Assembly (NCBI GenBank): GCA_020848275.1
Contig: JADLAK010000015.1
Span: forward strand, 62,001-126,000
Source of the DNA: Planctomycetota bacterium
GTDB taxonomy: Bacteria > Planctomycetota > UBA8742 > UBA2392
Direction of reading: 5' to 3'
Length of the DNA: 64,000 nt
Under the pieces are notes generated by a model. The model worked only from the letters and a program-made list of their open reading frames with translations, searched no databases and was not told the DNA's origin. Positions 16,190 to 25,404 of the stretch are shown piece after piece. The position numbers were made by a program, and so were the translations under genes. Positions within the stretch are counted from its first letter, which is position 1, and each line of letters begins with the position of its first letter.

Positions 16190-17589
16190 TACCGGCGCTG
16201 GAAGGCCGGGACCTGCGGCGCACTGATGGCCTGCTTGGTCTTGTCTTCCTTGAACTTCGTCAGCGTGATGCGGTTGCCGGCGTCGTTGTATTCGATTTTG
16301 TCCACGCACTTGGTCATGAGCATGATGCCCAAACCGCCCAGCTTGCCCTGCTGGCGGCGCTCGCGCACGCGGTCGATGGCGCCCTGTTCAGGCTCCACGT
16401 ACAGGCGCCAGTCGAAGCCTTTGCCCTGGTCGGTCACCACGACCGTCAGGCGCTTGGGGTCGAGGTAATACTCGACGTCGATGAAGCGGTCCTTGCGGTG
16501 GCGGTTGCCGTGTTGCGCCGCGTTGGAGCAGCTTTCACGGAACGCCGTGCACATCTGGACCTGCTGGCCTTCGTTGAGGCCGGAGTCAGCGAACAGGCGC
16601 GCCGCAATTTCGTTGGCGCGGTCGATCCATTTGTCTTCGGTCGGGAAGCGGAAGTACACTTCCTGCTCGAACACGGCCTGTTCTTCGGTCGAACGCTCAA
16701 GTTCGCGCTCGCCCAGCGTCAGCATGTCCTTCACTTCGAAGGGCTGGTTGAGCTGGTTATTGCCGAGGAAGCGGAAAGTCTTGAACCAGTCCTTTTCCTT
16801 GCCGGCGGGCAGCATTTCCATGATCGGCACAAGGCTGGTCTTCTTGTGGGTCTTGGCGTACTCGACGACCTTGTCGGCGTCGGGCATCACGCAGTCCACG
16901 ATGATCAGGCTGATCGGGTCTTCCACCAGGTAGGTCTTGGCGTTGTCGAAAGTCGTGACGGCCTCGACGATCCAGCCCGCCTTGGTGAAGTGGTATTCGA
17001 TGGTCTTGATGAAGAAATCGTTGGCGTCCTTGCAGGCAAGCAGGATCTTGTTGGCGCGCGCGCGCTCAAGCTGGTCCTTCAGTTTGCCGTCGGCCTCAAA
17101 GTTGATGTTCTGGCCGCCAATGGCGTTGAGCATCGGCGGGTTGGGCGCGAGGTCAACGCGGCGCTTGGAGACCGCAATGGTCTTCATGCCCTCATGGCCG
17201 CCGCCCTGGGCCGCAACAAGCTGGGCCTTGCGGTCGACCAGTTTCATGGCGAAGTGATTGTCGAAATTGACGCGGTCGTGGCGCATGACTTTGGCGGAGA
17301 TCGCTTCCACCAAGCCCGCGATGACCTTGTCGATGTCGCCCGCGTTGGCGCCGGCCTTGGCCGAAATCGTCTGCGCGCTGTTGGCGTCGGGCACGTTAAC
17401 AGCGCCCGACTTGGCCCCGCCCTGAAGCACGAACTTGCCGAAGTCGCGGACGGTAACCTCTTTACCCGCGGCCAGCATGTCCCGAATAAAGTCCAGCAGA
17501 CCAGTCGTGATCTTGCTTACCGAATCCGCGCCCACACTCGTGGCACGGGCAACTTCGCTCGCAAGTTCACCGGCAGTCCATGTCTTCAT
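16189..17589 (-). CDS. Fusion of two HU-like domains, a receiver domain and an RsbW-like HATPase domain
   Basis: The 466-residue protein has a composite layout. Residues 1-70 look like an HU/IHF-type domain (GLLDFIRDMLAAGKEVTVRDFGKFVL). Residues 88-150 look like a second, diverged HU-like repeat. Residues 181-290 form a CheY-like receiver (KILLACKDAN, then IIVDCVMPDAD with the phosphoacceptor Asp232), but the usual Lys before Pro reads Gln282. Residues 320-445 are an anti-sigma-factor-type HATPase: N-box ESCSNAAQHGN (351-362), G1 DQGKGFD (387-393), G2 GGLGIMLM (418-425). It may bind DNA or nucleoid and switch a sigma or anti-anti-sigma partner. No STAS partner is in the window. Start ATG 17589. 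Confidence 0.8.
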   Translation of the reverse strand: MKTWTAGELASEVARATSVGADSVSKITTGLLDFIRDMLAAGKEVTVRDFGKFVLQGGAKSGAVNVPDANSAQTISAKAGANAGDIDKVIAGLVEAISAKVMRHDRVNFDNHFAMKLVDRKAQLVAAQGGGHEGMKTIAVSKRRVDLAPNPPMLNAIGGQNINFEADGKLKDQLERARANKILLACKDANDFFIKTIEYHFTKAGWIVEAVTTFDNAKTYLVEDPISLIIVDCVMPDADKVVEYAKTHKKTSLVPIMEMLPAGKEKDWFKTFRFLGNNQLNQPFEVKDMLTLGERELERSTEEQAVFEQEVYFRFPTEDKWIDRANEIAARLFADSGLNEGQQVQMCTAFRESCSNAAQHGNRHRKDRFIDVEYYLDPKRLTVVVTDQGKGFDWRLYVEPEQGAIDRVRERRQQGKLGGLGIMLMTKCVDKIEYNDAGNRITLTKFKEDKTKQAISAPQVPAFQRR

Positions 17590-17731
17590 AAGTTTGCCCT
17601 GATTTTGGAAACGTGAGCCGACAGCCGAGTGTAGCGAACGGCTATCACGGGGTCAAAAGGATGCATGACATCCTTGAGACCAAACTGCATGAAAAACGGC
17701 ACGAATTCTGCCGGACCCGCCGCCCAACCCG

Positions 17732-18517
17732 CTATTCTGCGGCGTTGTCCTTGGCGCGGTCTACAAGTTCGCGGCCTTCGATAACACCCTTCTTCTTAAG
17801 GATTTCAATCACAGAATCGAACAGCTCGTTCTCGGTGATGATCCCTTTCTTCACCAGCAGGGGCACCACCGCCGCGCGCAGGTCGTTGCGCGTAAGCATC
17901 GAGGTGTTGATTTTTGCGCCGCTGGCGTCGGCCTTTTCCCTCACGATTTCGATTAGCGCGGATTCGCCGGCATCGGCCAGTGCGCGCATTGAACCCGCCG
18001 AGGCTGGGCGCAGTTTGCCGGCGCTCTTGATCTTGTTCGTGCCTTCGGGCACGGGGCGGTCTTTTTCAAGTTCGCGGTCAAGCTGGCCGGTGAATTCCGC
18101 CAGCGCGCGTTTAATGGAATCGCGGGTTGCCAGCGTGGTTTCGATCTTCTTGCCCGTGGCGAACTGGAGCTCGTCCAGGGCCTCATAATCGGTCGGGTCG
18201 CTGAGCGCGATCGTCAGCACCGTCGACGTGGCATGGATCGGGACAACCTGGTGCTTGTCGAGAATCTCGCGCGGTACCTGCTTGAACAGGTCGAGCGGCA
18301 GGATCTGGTTGGCGAGGTCCGCCACGCCGATGCCGTAATAGCGCGCAAGTTCGCGCGTGAGCTGGTCATCGCTGATAAAGCCAAGCTTGACGATGATGTT
18401 GCCGATTTTGCCGCCCAACGACTTCTGGTACTCCACGGCGGTCTGGAGTTGTTCCTTGGTAATAAGCTTCTTGCGCAGCAGTAGCTCGCCCAGCTTGAGA
18501 CGTTCAAAGGCCGCCAT
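17732..18517 (-). CDS. Stand-alone MshEN-domain protein (candidate c-di-GMP sensor)
   Basis: The 261-residue protein starts with a complete MshEN/T2SSE_N domain: LKLGELLLRKKLITKEQLQTAV followed by LGGKIGNIIVKLGFISDDQL, the duplicated motif that binds c-di-GMP in MshE-type ATPases. There is no ATPase domain. The C-terminal 100 residues are helical, with a possible second small helical repeat (LLVKKGIITENELFDSVIEILKKKGVI). It lies 142 bp upstream of the HU/receiver/HATPase gene on the same strand, so the two may act together. c-di-GMP binding is inferred from the motif. Confidence 0.75.
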   Translation of the reverse strand: MAAFERLKLGELLLRKKLITKEQLQTAVEYQKSLGGKIGNIIVKLGFISDDQLTRELARYYGIGVADLANQILPLDLFKQVPREILDKHQVVPIHATSTVLTIALSDPTDYEALDELQFATGKKIETTLATRDSIKRALAEFTGQLDRELEKDRPVPEGTNKIKSAGKLRPASAGSMRALADAGESALIEIVREKADASGAKINTSMLTRNDLRAAVVPLLVKKGIITENELFDSVIEILKKKGVIEGRELVDRAKDNAAE

Positions 18518-18742
18518 GCCGCCCCCTTACACGCAGACCCCTGCCGCCTGCGGCGGGGCTGTAATGACTGCTTCTTCAACAGGAGTTCCGAAGCTACCAG
18601 CGCGCGCAAGGAGCGTCAACGCATTACGCCTTTCCAAAACGACTTGCAACAAAATCGCATGACATGGCCATGCAACGGCGGCGACCTCACAAATGATGCG
18701 ACTTGGAACCGTTTTCTGCGTTAAGATAACAACCAAAGGCCC

Positions 18743-20416
18743 ATGACCGACTTCAGCCGCCAGTTTCGCCGTTTCGTCGCGCGCCTTGGGCTGCGCCGGG
18801 CGAGCTATTGGGCGCTCTGGGGACTGGCTGCCGTGCTCGCGACCGTTGCCGCCGCACCGTGGCTTGGCGTCGACTGGACCGTGTTGATGGCGCTGTGCGT
18901 CAGCGTCCCGTGCATCGCCGCCGCAGCGGCGCTGGCGGGTAAGCCGGCGCGCCGCGACGCCGCACTTGCGGCTGACCATTGGTCCGGCGGCCAAGGCAGC
19001 ATCGTCGCCGCGGTTGAGATCGCGCCCGAAAATCCCTTCCGCGCCTATGTCGAGGCGCAAGCGTTACAAAGTCTCCGCGCCGGGCGCGTGCCTGCGCCGC
19101 GGACGCTGCGCTACCTGTTTTCGACCATCGCGGTGCTTGCTTGCTTGATGCCGCTTTCGCGCTACGCGTATGCCGCGTGGGGCGAGGGCACTCAGAAGGC
19201 CCGCAGCGCGGATTCGACGGGCAAACCGGGCATCGACCCCGACCAGGCAGCCGATCTCGCGCGCCATGCCGGCACGCTTGCCGAAAACGCCAAAAAGCTG
19301 GGCGCGACCGGGCAGGAACAACTGGCCGACGCGATTGAAGACGCCGCCAAACGCGCGCAGGCCGGCGCCGACAACAAGGAAAACGCGCTGCGCAACGCCA
19401 ACGCTCTGGCCGACAAAGCCCGGGAGCAAACACGCGGACAGGAAGAACGCGACAAAGCCCGCGAGGCCATGAAACAGAGCGACGCCGCCAAGGCGTTGGC
19501 GAAGGCGTCAGAGCAACTCGACCCGGCCAAGCTGGATGCCGCCGCCAAGGAAACCGCCGACAAAATGTTTGCCGACGGCAAAGTGAACGCCGCGGCGGCC
19601 AACGAACTTTGCGAGGCGCTAAAGAAGGCCGCGGAGGCCGCGCCGCACGACGCGACGTTGAAGCAGGCTGCGGCGGACGCGTTGAAGGAGTTGTCGCCGG
19701 AAAAGCTCGCGGCGATGGAGAAGTTGCTGGAGGAAAAAAAGAGCGAGCTGAAGGCGGCGGGCGCAAGCGACGATGTTGCCAGCAAAGAACTGAAGAAGCT
19801 GCAGGACGAGCAAGCGAAAGAGCTGGCAAGGTCGCTGGGCGAAATGGCGAAGGCGGCAAGCCTGATGCGCGACCTTGACCCGGACGGGAAACTAGCCGCC
19901 GAGATGATGAAGGAGCTGATGAAGGGCGGCGCGTCGATGGAACAGCTCAAGCAGATGGCCGAACAGGCGCAGGAGATGTCAAAGCAGCTTGAATTCGACG
20001 CGGAAACCCTGCGCGAGATGATCAAACAGGGCAAGCAGTTCCCTGGCCTTGAGGAACACGCGCGGCAGATGATGGAGAAGTCGCTGAAGGAAGGAAAACC
20101 GATCGACCCGGGCGCGATCCCCGAATGGGGCAACGCGGCGAAGGAAGCGCTGCGCGACAAGGCCGGCCCCGTCGCGAGCGGCAAGAAACCGGTCGCCGGC
20201 AGCGACACCGGCGTCGACGTCAACCCGCGTACCGACGGCCCGAAGGACCCAGATAAAGACCCGGCAAAACTGGACCCGACCAAAGCCGGCAGCGAGACCT
20301 CAAAGTTGAATGCAACCGGCGGCAAGGCAACGGGCGGAACCGTTGAAACCGCCGAAGAAGTCGATCGCCTGCCCCGCCGTTACCGCGACGCCGCACGTAA
20401 GTATTTTGGACGGTAG
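18743..20416 (+). CDS. Membrane protein with a long charged coiled-coil region
   Basis: This 557-residue protein has two N-terminal membrane segments (about residues 22-60) and a third near 125-145. A very Ala/Lys/Glu-rich helical region follows from about 170 to 440, with strong coiled-coil character (EKLAAMEKLLEEKKSELK, MMKELMKGGASMEQLKQMAEQAQEM). The segment LAADHWSGGQGSIVAAVEI resembles the N-terminal part of DUF4175-like membrane proteins, but the match is weak. The tail is Pro/Asp-rich and ends with VDRLPRRYRDAARKYFGR. It is divergent from the MshEN gene, with a 225-bp gap at 18518-18742 where I see no other gene. Confidence 0.65.
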   Translation: MTDFSRQFRRFVARLGLRRASYWALWGLAAVLATVAAAPWLGVDWTVLMALCVSVPCIAAAAALAGKPARRDAALAADHWSGGQGSIVAAVEIAPENPFRAYVEAQALQSLRAGRVPAPRTLRYLFSTIAVLACLMPLSRYAYAAWGEGTQKARSADSTGKPGIDPDQAADLARHAGTLAENAKKLGATGQEQLADAIEDAAKRAQAGADNKENALRNANALADKAREQTRGQEERDKAREAMKQSDAAKALAKASEQLDPAKLDAAAKETADKMFADGKVNAAAANELCEALKKAAEAAPHDATLKQAAADALKELSPEKLAAMEKLLEEKKSELKAAGASDDVASKELKKLQDEQAKELARSLGEMAKAASLMRDLDPDGKLAAEMMKELMKGGASMEQLKQMAEQAQEMSKQLEFDAETLREMIKQGKQFPGLEEHARQMMEKSLKEGKPIDPGAIPEWGNAAKEALRDKAGPVASGKKPVAGSDTGVDVNPRTDGPKDPDKDPAKLDPTKAGSETSKLNATGGKATGGTVETAEEVDRLPRRYRDAARKYFGR

Positions 20417-20559
20417 GGACCTGATAGTCCCGCGTCTCATGTCTCGCGTCGCGAGTCAAACACGCTCGCAACGCAGGCGACACGGGACTCGGCACGCGCG
20501 ACACGACACAGATTTTCTCCGGCGTAACCCCATACCCGGTCGTTACATTCGCCGGCACC

Positions 20560-21459
20560 ATGGGGATTGCAATGCGTCACGCCATCTGGGCTTTGATCTT
20601 CATTGTCTGCGGCAACCTATGCGCCCAGACCGTTACCGAGGAATACCGCGCCGAGCGCGAGCGCGCCCGCTTCGCCAAGCCCCACGGTTTCTGCTTCGAA
20701 GGCAACCTGTTCTGCTACGCCCCCTACTTTGACCAGCAACAAAAAGTGCGCGCCTACGGCGTGCCCGGCGACGGCGTCAGCTACCGGCGCGATTTCGACG
20801 GCGTGCCCTTTGGCGCCTTCCTCGACCTCGACCTGCGCGCGCGCTTCACCTGGTGGGACAGCCTCGAGTTCGGCTACGGCTTTGCCAGCCTGCGCGCGTT
20901 CAAAGACTTCGACGAGCCTACCAGCTTCAACGGCACAACGTTTCCCGCCGATGTCGACGGCGATTACGCGTCGGATTTTCACGACTTCCACCTGATGTAC
21001 CGGCGCGACTTCCTGTACGTCGGCGAGCGCAGCGAGTTCAGCCTCTTCTTCCAGGTCGGCATCGAATGGGCAATCATCAGCACCGAAGTTTCCAGCGACG
21101 ATGTGCCCACCATCAAACACCGCGAGACCGTGCGCTTCCGCGAGGTCCTGCCCTGGCCTGCGGCGGGCATCGGCTTCAACTGGAATTTCGGCGACCACTT
21201 CAACCTGCGCGTCGACGGTTACGGCAGCTACATCAATCCCATGCCGACGTTCCAGGAGCGCGACGGCAAGGACGTCAAACAATCGCTCACGTCGATCACC
21301 GGCCGCGCGCTCTTCGAGTGGCGTCCGTGGCCATTCTTCTCGGTGCTAATGGGCGCACAGTACCGCTATTTGAAAATGCGGCTGGTCGCGGGCTTTAGGC
21401 AGGACAATTACCTGTGGTGGAGCGTCGGCCCGGAAATCGGCGTCGGTTTCAGATTTTGA
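20560..21459 (+). CDS. Predicted outer-membrane beta-barrel protein
   Basis: The 299-residue product has a Sec signal peptide (HAIWALIFIVCGNLCAQ) and then alternating amphipathic strands rich in Tyr, Phe and Trp (LRARFTWWDSLEFGYGFASL, FSLFFQVGIEWAII, IGFNWNFGDHFNLRVDGYGSYI). It ends in GPEIGVGFRF; a terminal aromatic residue is typical of outer-membrane barrels. Starts at ATG 20560 or ATG 20572 are both possible. The upstream gap 20417-20559 carries a CTCGCGTCGCGAG-type palindrome. No ligand or family can be named. Confidence 0.7.
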   Translation: MGIAMRHAIWALIFIVCGNLCAQTVTEEYRAERERARFAKPHGFCFEGNLFCYAPYFDQQQKVRAYGVPGDGVSYRRDFDGVPFGAFLDLDLRARFTWWDSLEFGYGFASLRAFKDFDEPTSFNGTTFPADVDGDYASDFHDFHLMYRRDFLYVGERSEFSLFFQVGIEWAIISTEVSSDDVPTIKHRETVRFREVLPWPAAGIGFNWNFGDHFNLRVDGYGSYINPMPTFQERDGKDVKQSLTSITGRALFEWRPWPFFSVLMGAQYRYLKMRLVAGFRQDNYLWWSVGPEIGVGFRF

Positions 21460-21490
21460 CCGCCCACAAACTCAAACAACTGCAAAAGCT

Positions 21491-21558
21491 GTCCGCAGAT
21501 CTACGCAGATGAAATCTTGTTCTGTTTTGATCTGCGGGCATCTGCGCAAACTGCGGAT
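21491..21558. repeat. Decamer-period palindrome 5 (ATCTGCG class)
   Basis: Left arm units end GCAGAT and GCAGAT (21491-21510), with a decayed third unit. Right arm units start ATCTGCG (21530), ATCTGCG (21540) and ACTGCGG (21550). A second kind of repeat, TTCTTTGCGCCTCAGCG with GCGTGAGGCGC (21577-21609), follows at once; a similar pairing is seen downstream of 34988. Confidence 0.82.
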
Positions 21559-21679
21559 AAGCCGTTGCTGTCGCCGTTCTTTGCGCCTCAGCGCCTTTGC
21601 GTGAGGCGCTTTTCGTAGTTACACTGCATGCGACGGCAGTTTGACGGACTCTCGCGCCACAGGCGCTTAGAAAGTCGCA

Positions 21680-22531
21680 GTGTCCATCCCCAAAACTATT
21701 CGCGTGCTCGCGCTTGGCGATCTCGTTGGGCGGCCGGGCCGGCGCGTCGTGCGCGAAAAACTTGCGCAGGTCCGCGCCGAACACAAGATCGACTTCGTCA
21801 TCTGCAACGTCGAAAACGCCACCAACGGCGCGGGCACCCGCATCAAGGAAGCGCAGGACATTATCGCCAGCGGCGTCGATTGCTGCACCAACGGCGACCA
21901 CATCGTCGATTACCCTGAAATCTTCCCGATGCTCAACAGCAACCCGCGCCTGTTGCGGCCCATCAACTACAAGATGGCGGGCCACGGCGCGTGGGTTTAT
22001 CCGCTCGACAACGGCGTCAAGATCGGCGTGATCAACGCATGCGGCCAGGTGTTCATGAAGCCGCACATGGAGGCGACTAACCCCTTTCCGCTGGTGGACG
22101 AAGCCGTGGCGAAGATGCGCGAACAAACGCCGGTGGTTTTCCTCGACATGCATGGAGAGGCGACGAGTGAAAAAGTCGCCATGGGCTGGATGCTCGACGG
22201 CAAAGTCAGCGGCGTGTTTGGCAGCCATACGCACGTTCAGACTGCCGACGTCCAGGTGCTGCCGCAGGGCACGGGCTATATCACGGACCTCGGCATGACC
22301 GGGCCCTACCACAGCGTGATCGGCCGCGACAAAGATCTCGTGGTGCAGCGATTCCTGACTGAAAAGCACATCTACATGAAGGTGGCCAGGCGCTGGGCGC
22401 GCATGAGCGGCGCGATTTTCACGGTCGAGAGCGCAACCGGCCACTGCGTCGACGCACAACTTTTCACGCACAAGCTCGAAGCCGACGAAGCCGCCAACGA
22501 CCCGCAGTACATCGAAGCCGACGGGGCGTAG
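21680..22531 (+). CDS. ymdB: YmdB-type metallophosphodiesterase
   Basis: The 283-residue protein matches the YmdB/TIGR00282 calcineurin-like family. It begins IRVLALGDLVGRPGRR, then shows VICNVENATNGAGT, a metal-site TNGDH (usually TxGNH), VVFLDMHGEATSEK and GSHTHVQTADVQVLP. Bacillus YmdB hydrolyses 2',3'-cAMP and influences biofilm and RNA turnover. All expected metal-binding Asp, Asn and His positions appear present. GTG 21680 is the first start that keeps the conserved N-terminus. The protein would be cytoplasmic and single-domain, at the family's usual length. Confidence 0.88.
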   Translation: MSIPKTIRVLALGDLVGRPGRRVVREKLAQVRAEHKIDFVICNVENATNGAGTRIKEAQDIIASGVDCCTNGDHIVDYPEIFPMLNSNPRLLRPINYKMAGHGAWVYPLDNGVKIGVINACGQVFMKPHMEATNPFPLVDEAVAKMREQTPVVFLDMHGEATSEKVAMGWMLDGKVSGVFGSHTHVQTADVQVLPQGTGYITDLGMTGPYHSVIGRDKDLVVQRFLTEKHIYMKVARRWARMSGAIFTVESATGHCVDAQLFTHKLEADEAANDPQYIEADGA

Positions 22532-22803
<272 letters not shown>

Positions 22804-22862
22804 CGCCGCCACAAACTTGGTGATTCATCGCACCCTATTGGCGCAAAACCGTTCCTAATCGC

Positions 22863-23675
22863 ATGGCCAAATGGCTCGCATCGTCCCTTCGCAGCATTGC
22901 AGCGATTCTTGTTGCCGCGTTGGTCGCGTCCTGCGGCGTGGCCACACCACAACGACCGACGGAAATCAAACATGGCCCCGTCGTTCTGCCCGATCCCGTA
23001 GAGGTCTACACATACAACGGCTGCCTCTGCGCTATGGAGTTGGCCGGCGCACGGGTAAAGGCACTCCAGAAGCTGTTCGATGAATGCGAATGGCAGCCAA
23101 CAATCATCGAACGAGATGTCGACGACGACATTGGCCTGACGTGGAACAATGCTGCCGGGAGCCACACGTTGTACGTCTATAAGAACGACTCTAACCCCGG
23201 ACTTTTTTTTGATTCGTGGAAAGACGTCGGTCCTGTCGGTCGCAAGGGTCTGGTAGCCCCGCCGGATGTGGCAAAGAAGTTCCGCGAGATCGTTGTTGAG
23301 GCTCGCAAAGAGTGGGAAGCGCGAACGAGGCGGCCGATCGACCCTCCCAAAGTCGGCTCTACAGCTTCATTGATCGAGATCGACGACCAGGACGCTAATT
23401 TGCCGCTGTCGGCTGAATGCGTCGAGGAACTTCAAACCATTCTCTCTAAAGCAAAGTGGGCGACGTTCGAGCTTGAGCACATGCACCCCAAGGCGGAATG
23501 GGCGATCACTTGGACAACGGCGGAAGGCAAGTACATCCTTTGTGTGTGGGAAGACTGGTTCGAGGTTTTGGCACCGGACCACCAATGTCGATCAGTAACG
23601 ACCATTGATGCCGAGAAGTGCCGCCAGTTGCTCAGAGACTTTCACGCAGAGTCCAAAGCCGCCAAAGATGGCTAA
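22863..23675 (+). CDS. Lipoprotein with an internal duplication, function unknown
   Basis: The 270-residue protein starts with a signal peptide ending LVASC, a plausible lipobox (Cys24). Two similar halves are visible. The first, near 45-110, holds VEVYTYNG...LQKLFDECEW...LTWNNAAGSHTLYVYKND. The second, near 165-235, holds ASLIEIDDQD...LQTILSKAKW...ITWTTAEGKYILCVWEDW. Each half has a helix, then a TW-(x)-AxG turn and a strand. This suggests a duplicated small alpha/beta domain. No family recognised. GC content is a little lower than in neighbouring genes, which hints at a separate origin. Confidence 0.65.
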   Translation: MAKWLASSLRSIAAILVAALVASCGVATPQRPTEIKHGPVVLPDPVEVYTYNGCLCAMELAGARVKALQKLFDECEWQPTIIERDVDDDIGLTWNNAAGSHTLYVYKNDSNPGLFFDSWKDVGPVGRKGLVAPPDVAKKFREIVVEARKEWEARTRRPIDPPKVGSTASLIEIDDQDANLPLSAECVEELQTILSKAKWATFELEHMHPKAEWAITWTTAEGKYILCVWEDWFEVLAPDHQCRSVTTIDAEKCRQLLRDFHAESKAAKDG

Positions 23676-23755
23676 CCCAGCCACATTTTCTTGCTAGCCC
23701 GGAAGCCCCAAGCGCCGATGTCTGTTATGATTGGGCGTCCGTGGGCTCTAAGATC

Positions 23756-25108
23756 ATGCCGAACAGCACCGAACATCGCGTAAAGCCGAACTTCTTCGAC
23801 ATCGATTTCGGGCGGTCGCCGTTTATCGCGATCTGGGAAATCACCAGGGCCTGCGACCTGCGCTGCGTGCATTGCCGCGCCGAGGCGATCCCGAACCGCG
23901 ATCCGCTCGAGTTGACCACTGAGCAGGGATACAAGCTGATTGACCAGATCAGGAGTTTCTCCGAAGGCTCACCCCCGCTCTTTGTCATCACGGGCGGTGA
24001 TCCCTTGAAACGCCCTGACATGATCGACTTTATCCGCCACGCCGACAAAGCCGGCCTGCGCGTCGCTGTCACACCCAGCGCCACGGGCCTCTTGACGCCC
24101 GAAGCGATCCACAAGATGCGCATGGCCGGCCTCACGCGCATGGCCATCAGTCTTGACGGGTCAACAAAGGAAATCCACGACAACTTCCGCCGCCAGCCCG
24201 GCAGCTACGACTACACCATGCGCGCGATCAAAGCCGCAATCGCCGACGGCCTGACGGTGCAGATCAACACCACCATCAGCCGCTGGAACCTCAACGACAT
24301 CGACAACCTCTGCGCGTTGATGCAAAGCCTCGGCCTGACACTGTGGTCCGCGTTCTTCCTCGTACCGACGGGCCGCGGCGAGGAAAAAGACGAGATCACG
24401 CCGCAGCAATATGAGCAGGTGTTGGAAAAGCTCTACCAGACCGCGAAAAAAGCCAAGTTCGACTTCAAGGCAACGAGTGCGCCGCATTATCGCCGCATCG
24501 TGCTGCAACACCAGCGCGACGAAGGCCGCGCGACTGACAGCATGCGTTTTGTCCCGCCGGAGGAAGTGAAAAACGCCGCACACAAGGTGTCGACCGGCGA
24601 GTTCAAGATGCCGGCCGCGGCCTATGCCTCAGACGGCCAGCTTGGCGGCGACAACGCGGCCACGGGCAAAGACGCCCCGCCGCCCTGGGTCATGCGGCCC
24701 ATGCTGCCGGGCGCCTGGGAACGCGGCGACGGCATTGGCCGGGCCGCGCGCGGCGTCAACGACGGCAACGGGTTTATTTTCATCGACCATCACGGCGAAG
24801 TGTATCCCTCCGGCTTTTTGCCTCTTAAATGCGGCAACGTGAAGGAAAAGAGCATCGTCGACATTTACCGCGACCAGGCTGACCTCAAGCGCATGCGCGA
24901 TTTCAGCCAGCTCAAGGGCAAGTGTTTTGCCTGCGACTACCGCGACGTTTGCGGCGGCGCGCGCTCGCGCAGTTACGCCGTCACGGGCGACTACATGGCC
25001 AGCGAGCCCTACTGCACCTATGTCCCGCCGGCCTTGGCGCACGTCAAAGACGTCGACTGGCTCAGCCCCGCGATGCTCGTGGCCGACGTGCGGCCGTATA
25101 TGAAGTAG
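23756..25108 (+). CDS. Radical SAM/SPASM enzyme (NirJ/AhbD/TIGR04053-like)
   Basis: The 450-residue protein carries the radical SAM motif CDLRCVHC (Cys33, 37, 40), which binds the 4Fe-4S cluster that cleaves S-adenosylmethionine. GGDPLKRPD is the glycine-rich SAM site. The C-terminus holds a SPASM-like cluster region with KCFACDYRDVCGGARSRSYA and a later EPYCTYVP. The segment FIFIDHHGEVYPSGFLPL is typical of heme-biosynthesis-like members. Enzymes of this group modify hemes or peptides; no precursor peptide gene is evident next to it. ATG 23756 is preferred, as upstream codons to 23618 overlap the lipoprotein gene. A strong hairpin terminator follows. Confidence 0.85.
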   Translation: MPNSTEHRVKPNFFDIDFGRSPFIAIWEITRACDLRCVHCRAEAIPNRDPLELTTEQGYKLIDQIRSFSEGSPPLFVITGGDPLKRPDMIDFIRHADKAGLRVAVTPSATGLLTPEAIHKMRMAGLTRMAISLDGSTKEIHDNFRRQPGSYDYTMRAIKAAIADGLTVQINTTISRWNLNDIDNLCALMQSLGLTLWSAFFLVPTGRGEEKDEITPQQYEQVLEKLYQTAKKAKFDFKATSAPHYRRIVLQHQRDEGRATDSMRFVPPEEVKNAAHKVSTGEFKMPAAAYASDGQLGGDNAATGKDAPPPWVMRPMLPGAWERGDGIGRAARGVNDGNGFIFIDHHGEVYPSGFLPLKCGNVKEKSIVDIYRDQADLKRMRDFSQLKGKCFACDYRDVCGGARSRSYAVTGDYMASEPYCTYVPPALAHVKDVDWLSPAMLVADVRPYMK

Positions 25109-25175
25109 GCGGTAGTGCTCAAGTCAGGCCAAACAGATCGACGCGTAGTGGCTGAGGTCTCCAGACGTCAGCAGT

Positions 25176-25195
25176 AGCGAGCCCGAAGGCTCGCT
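25176..25195. repeat. Short palindrome after the radical SAM gene
   Basis: AGCGAGCC, CGAA loop and GGCTCGCT form a perfect 8-bp stem. It lies just before the stronger hairpin at 25198-25235. Confidence 0.7.
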
Positions 25196-25197
25196 AG

Positions 25198-25235
25198 TGT
25201 CGTGCGGCCCTGCCGCACGACACCGGGGTTTTTCG
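25198..25235 (+). terminator. Hairpin terminator or REP downstream of the radical SAM gene
   Basis: TGTCGTGCGGC, a 3-base loop and GCCGCACGACA form an 11-bp perfect stem, followed by CCGGGG and five T (25229-25233). The short gap before the T-run is a little long for a classic terminator, so a REP origin is possible. Confidence 0.6.
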
Positions 25236-25346
25236 TGAGAACCGCGTTGCGTTTCTCAGGGTCGCTCCCGTTGGTCGCCCCAGCCACGGGCCAAACTGAT
25301 GCACTACCAAGTAGGCCGCAACCCGCGCAATTTCGGGCGTTCAATC

Positions 25347-25352
25347 TATAAT
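25347..25352 (+). promoter_or_regulatory. TATAAT box upstream of the aspartyl protease gene
   Basis: A perfect TATAAT lies 53 bp upstream of the ATG at 25405 in an otherwise GC-rich region. No convincing -35 element is seen at the right distance, so this is a weak promoter call. Confidence 0.3.
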
Positions 25353-25404
25353 CATCCGTAATAGACACTGCCGCTGCGCGGGCCGGGGCGGGGAGAGATA
25401 ATCC

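Noticed and set aside
23756-25108. A peptide-modifying (RiPP) gene cluster around the radical SAM enzyme
   Set aside because: I found no short precursor gene or transporter next to it; the protein itself resembles heme-pathway-type members.
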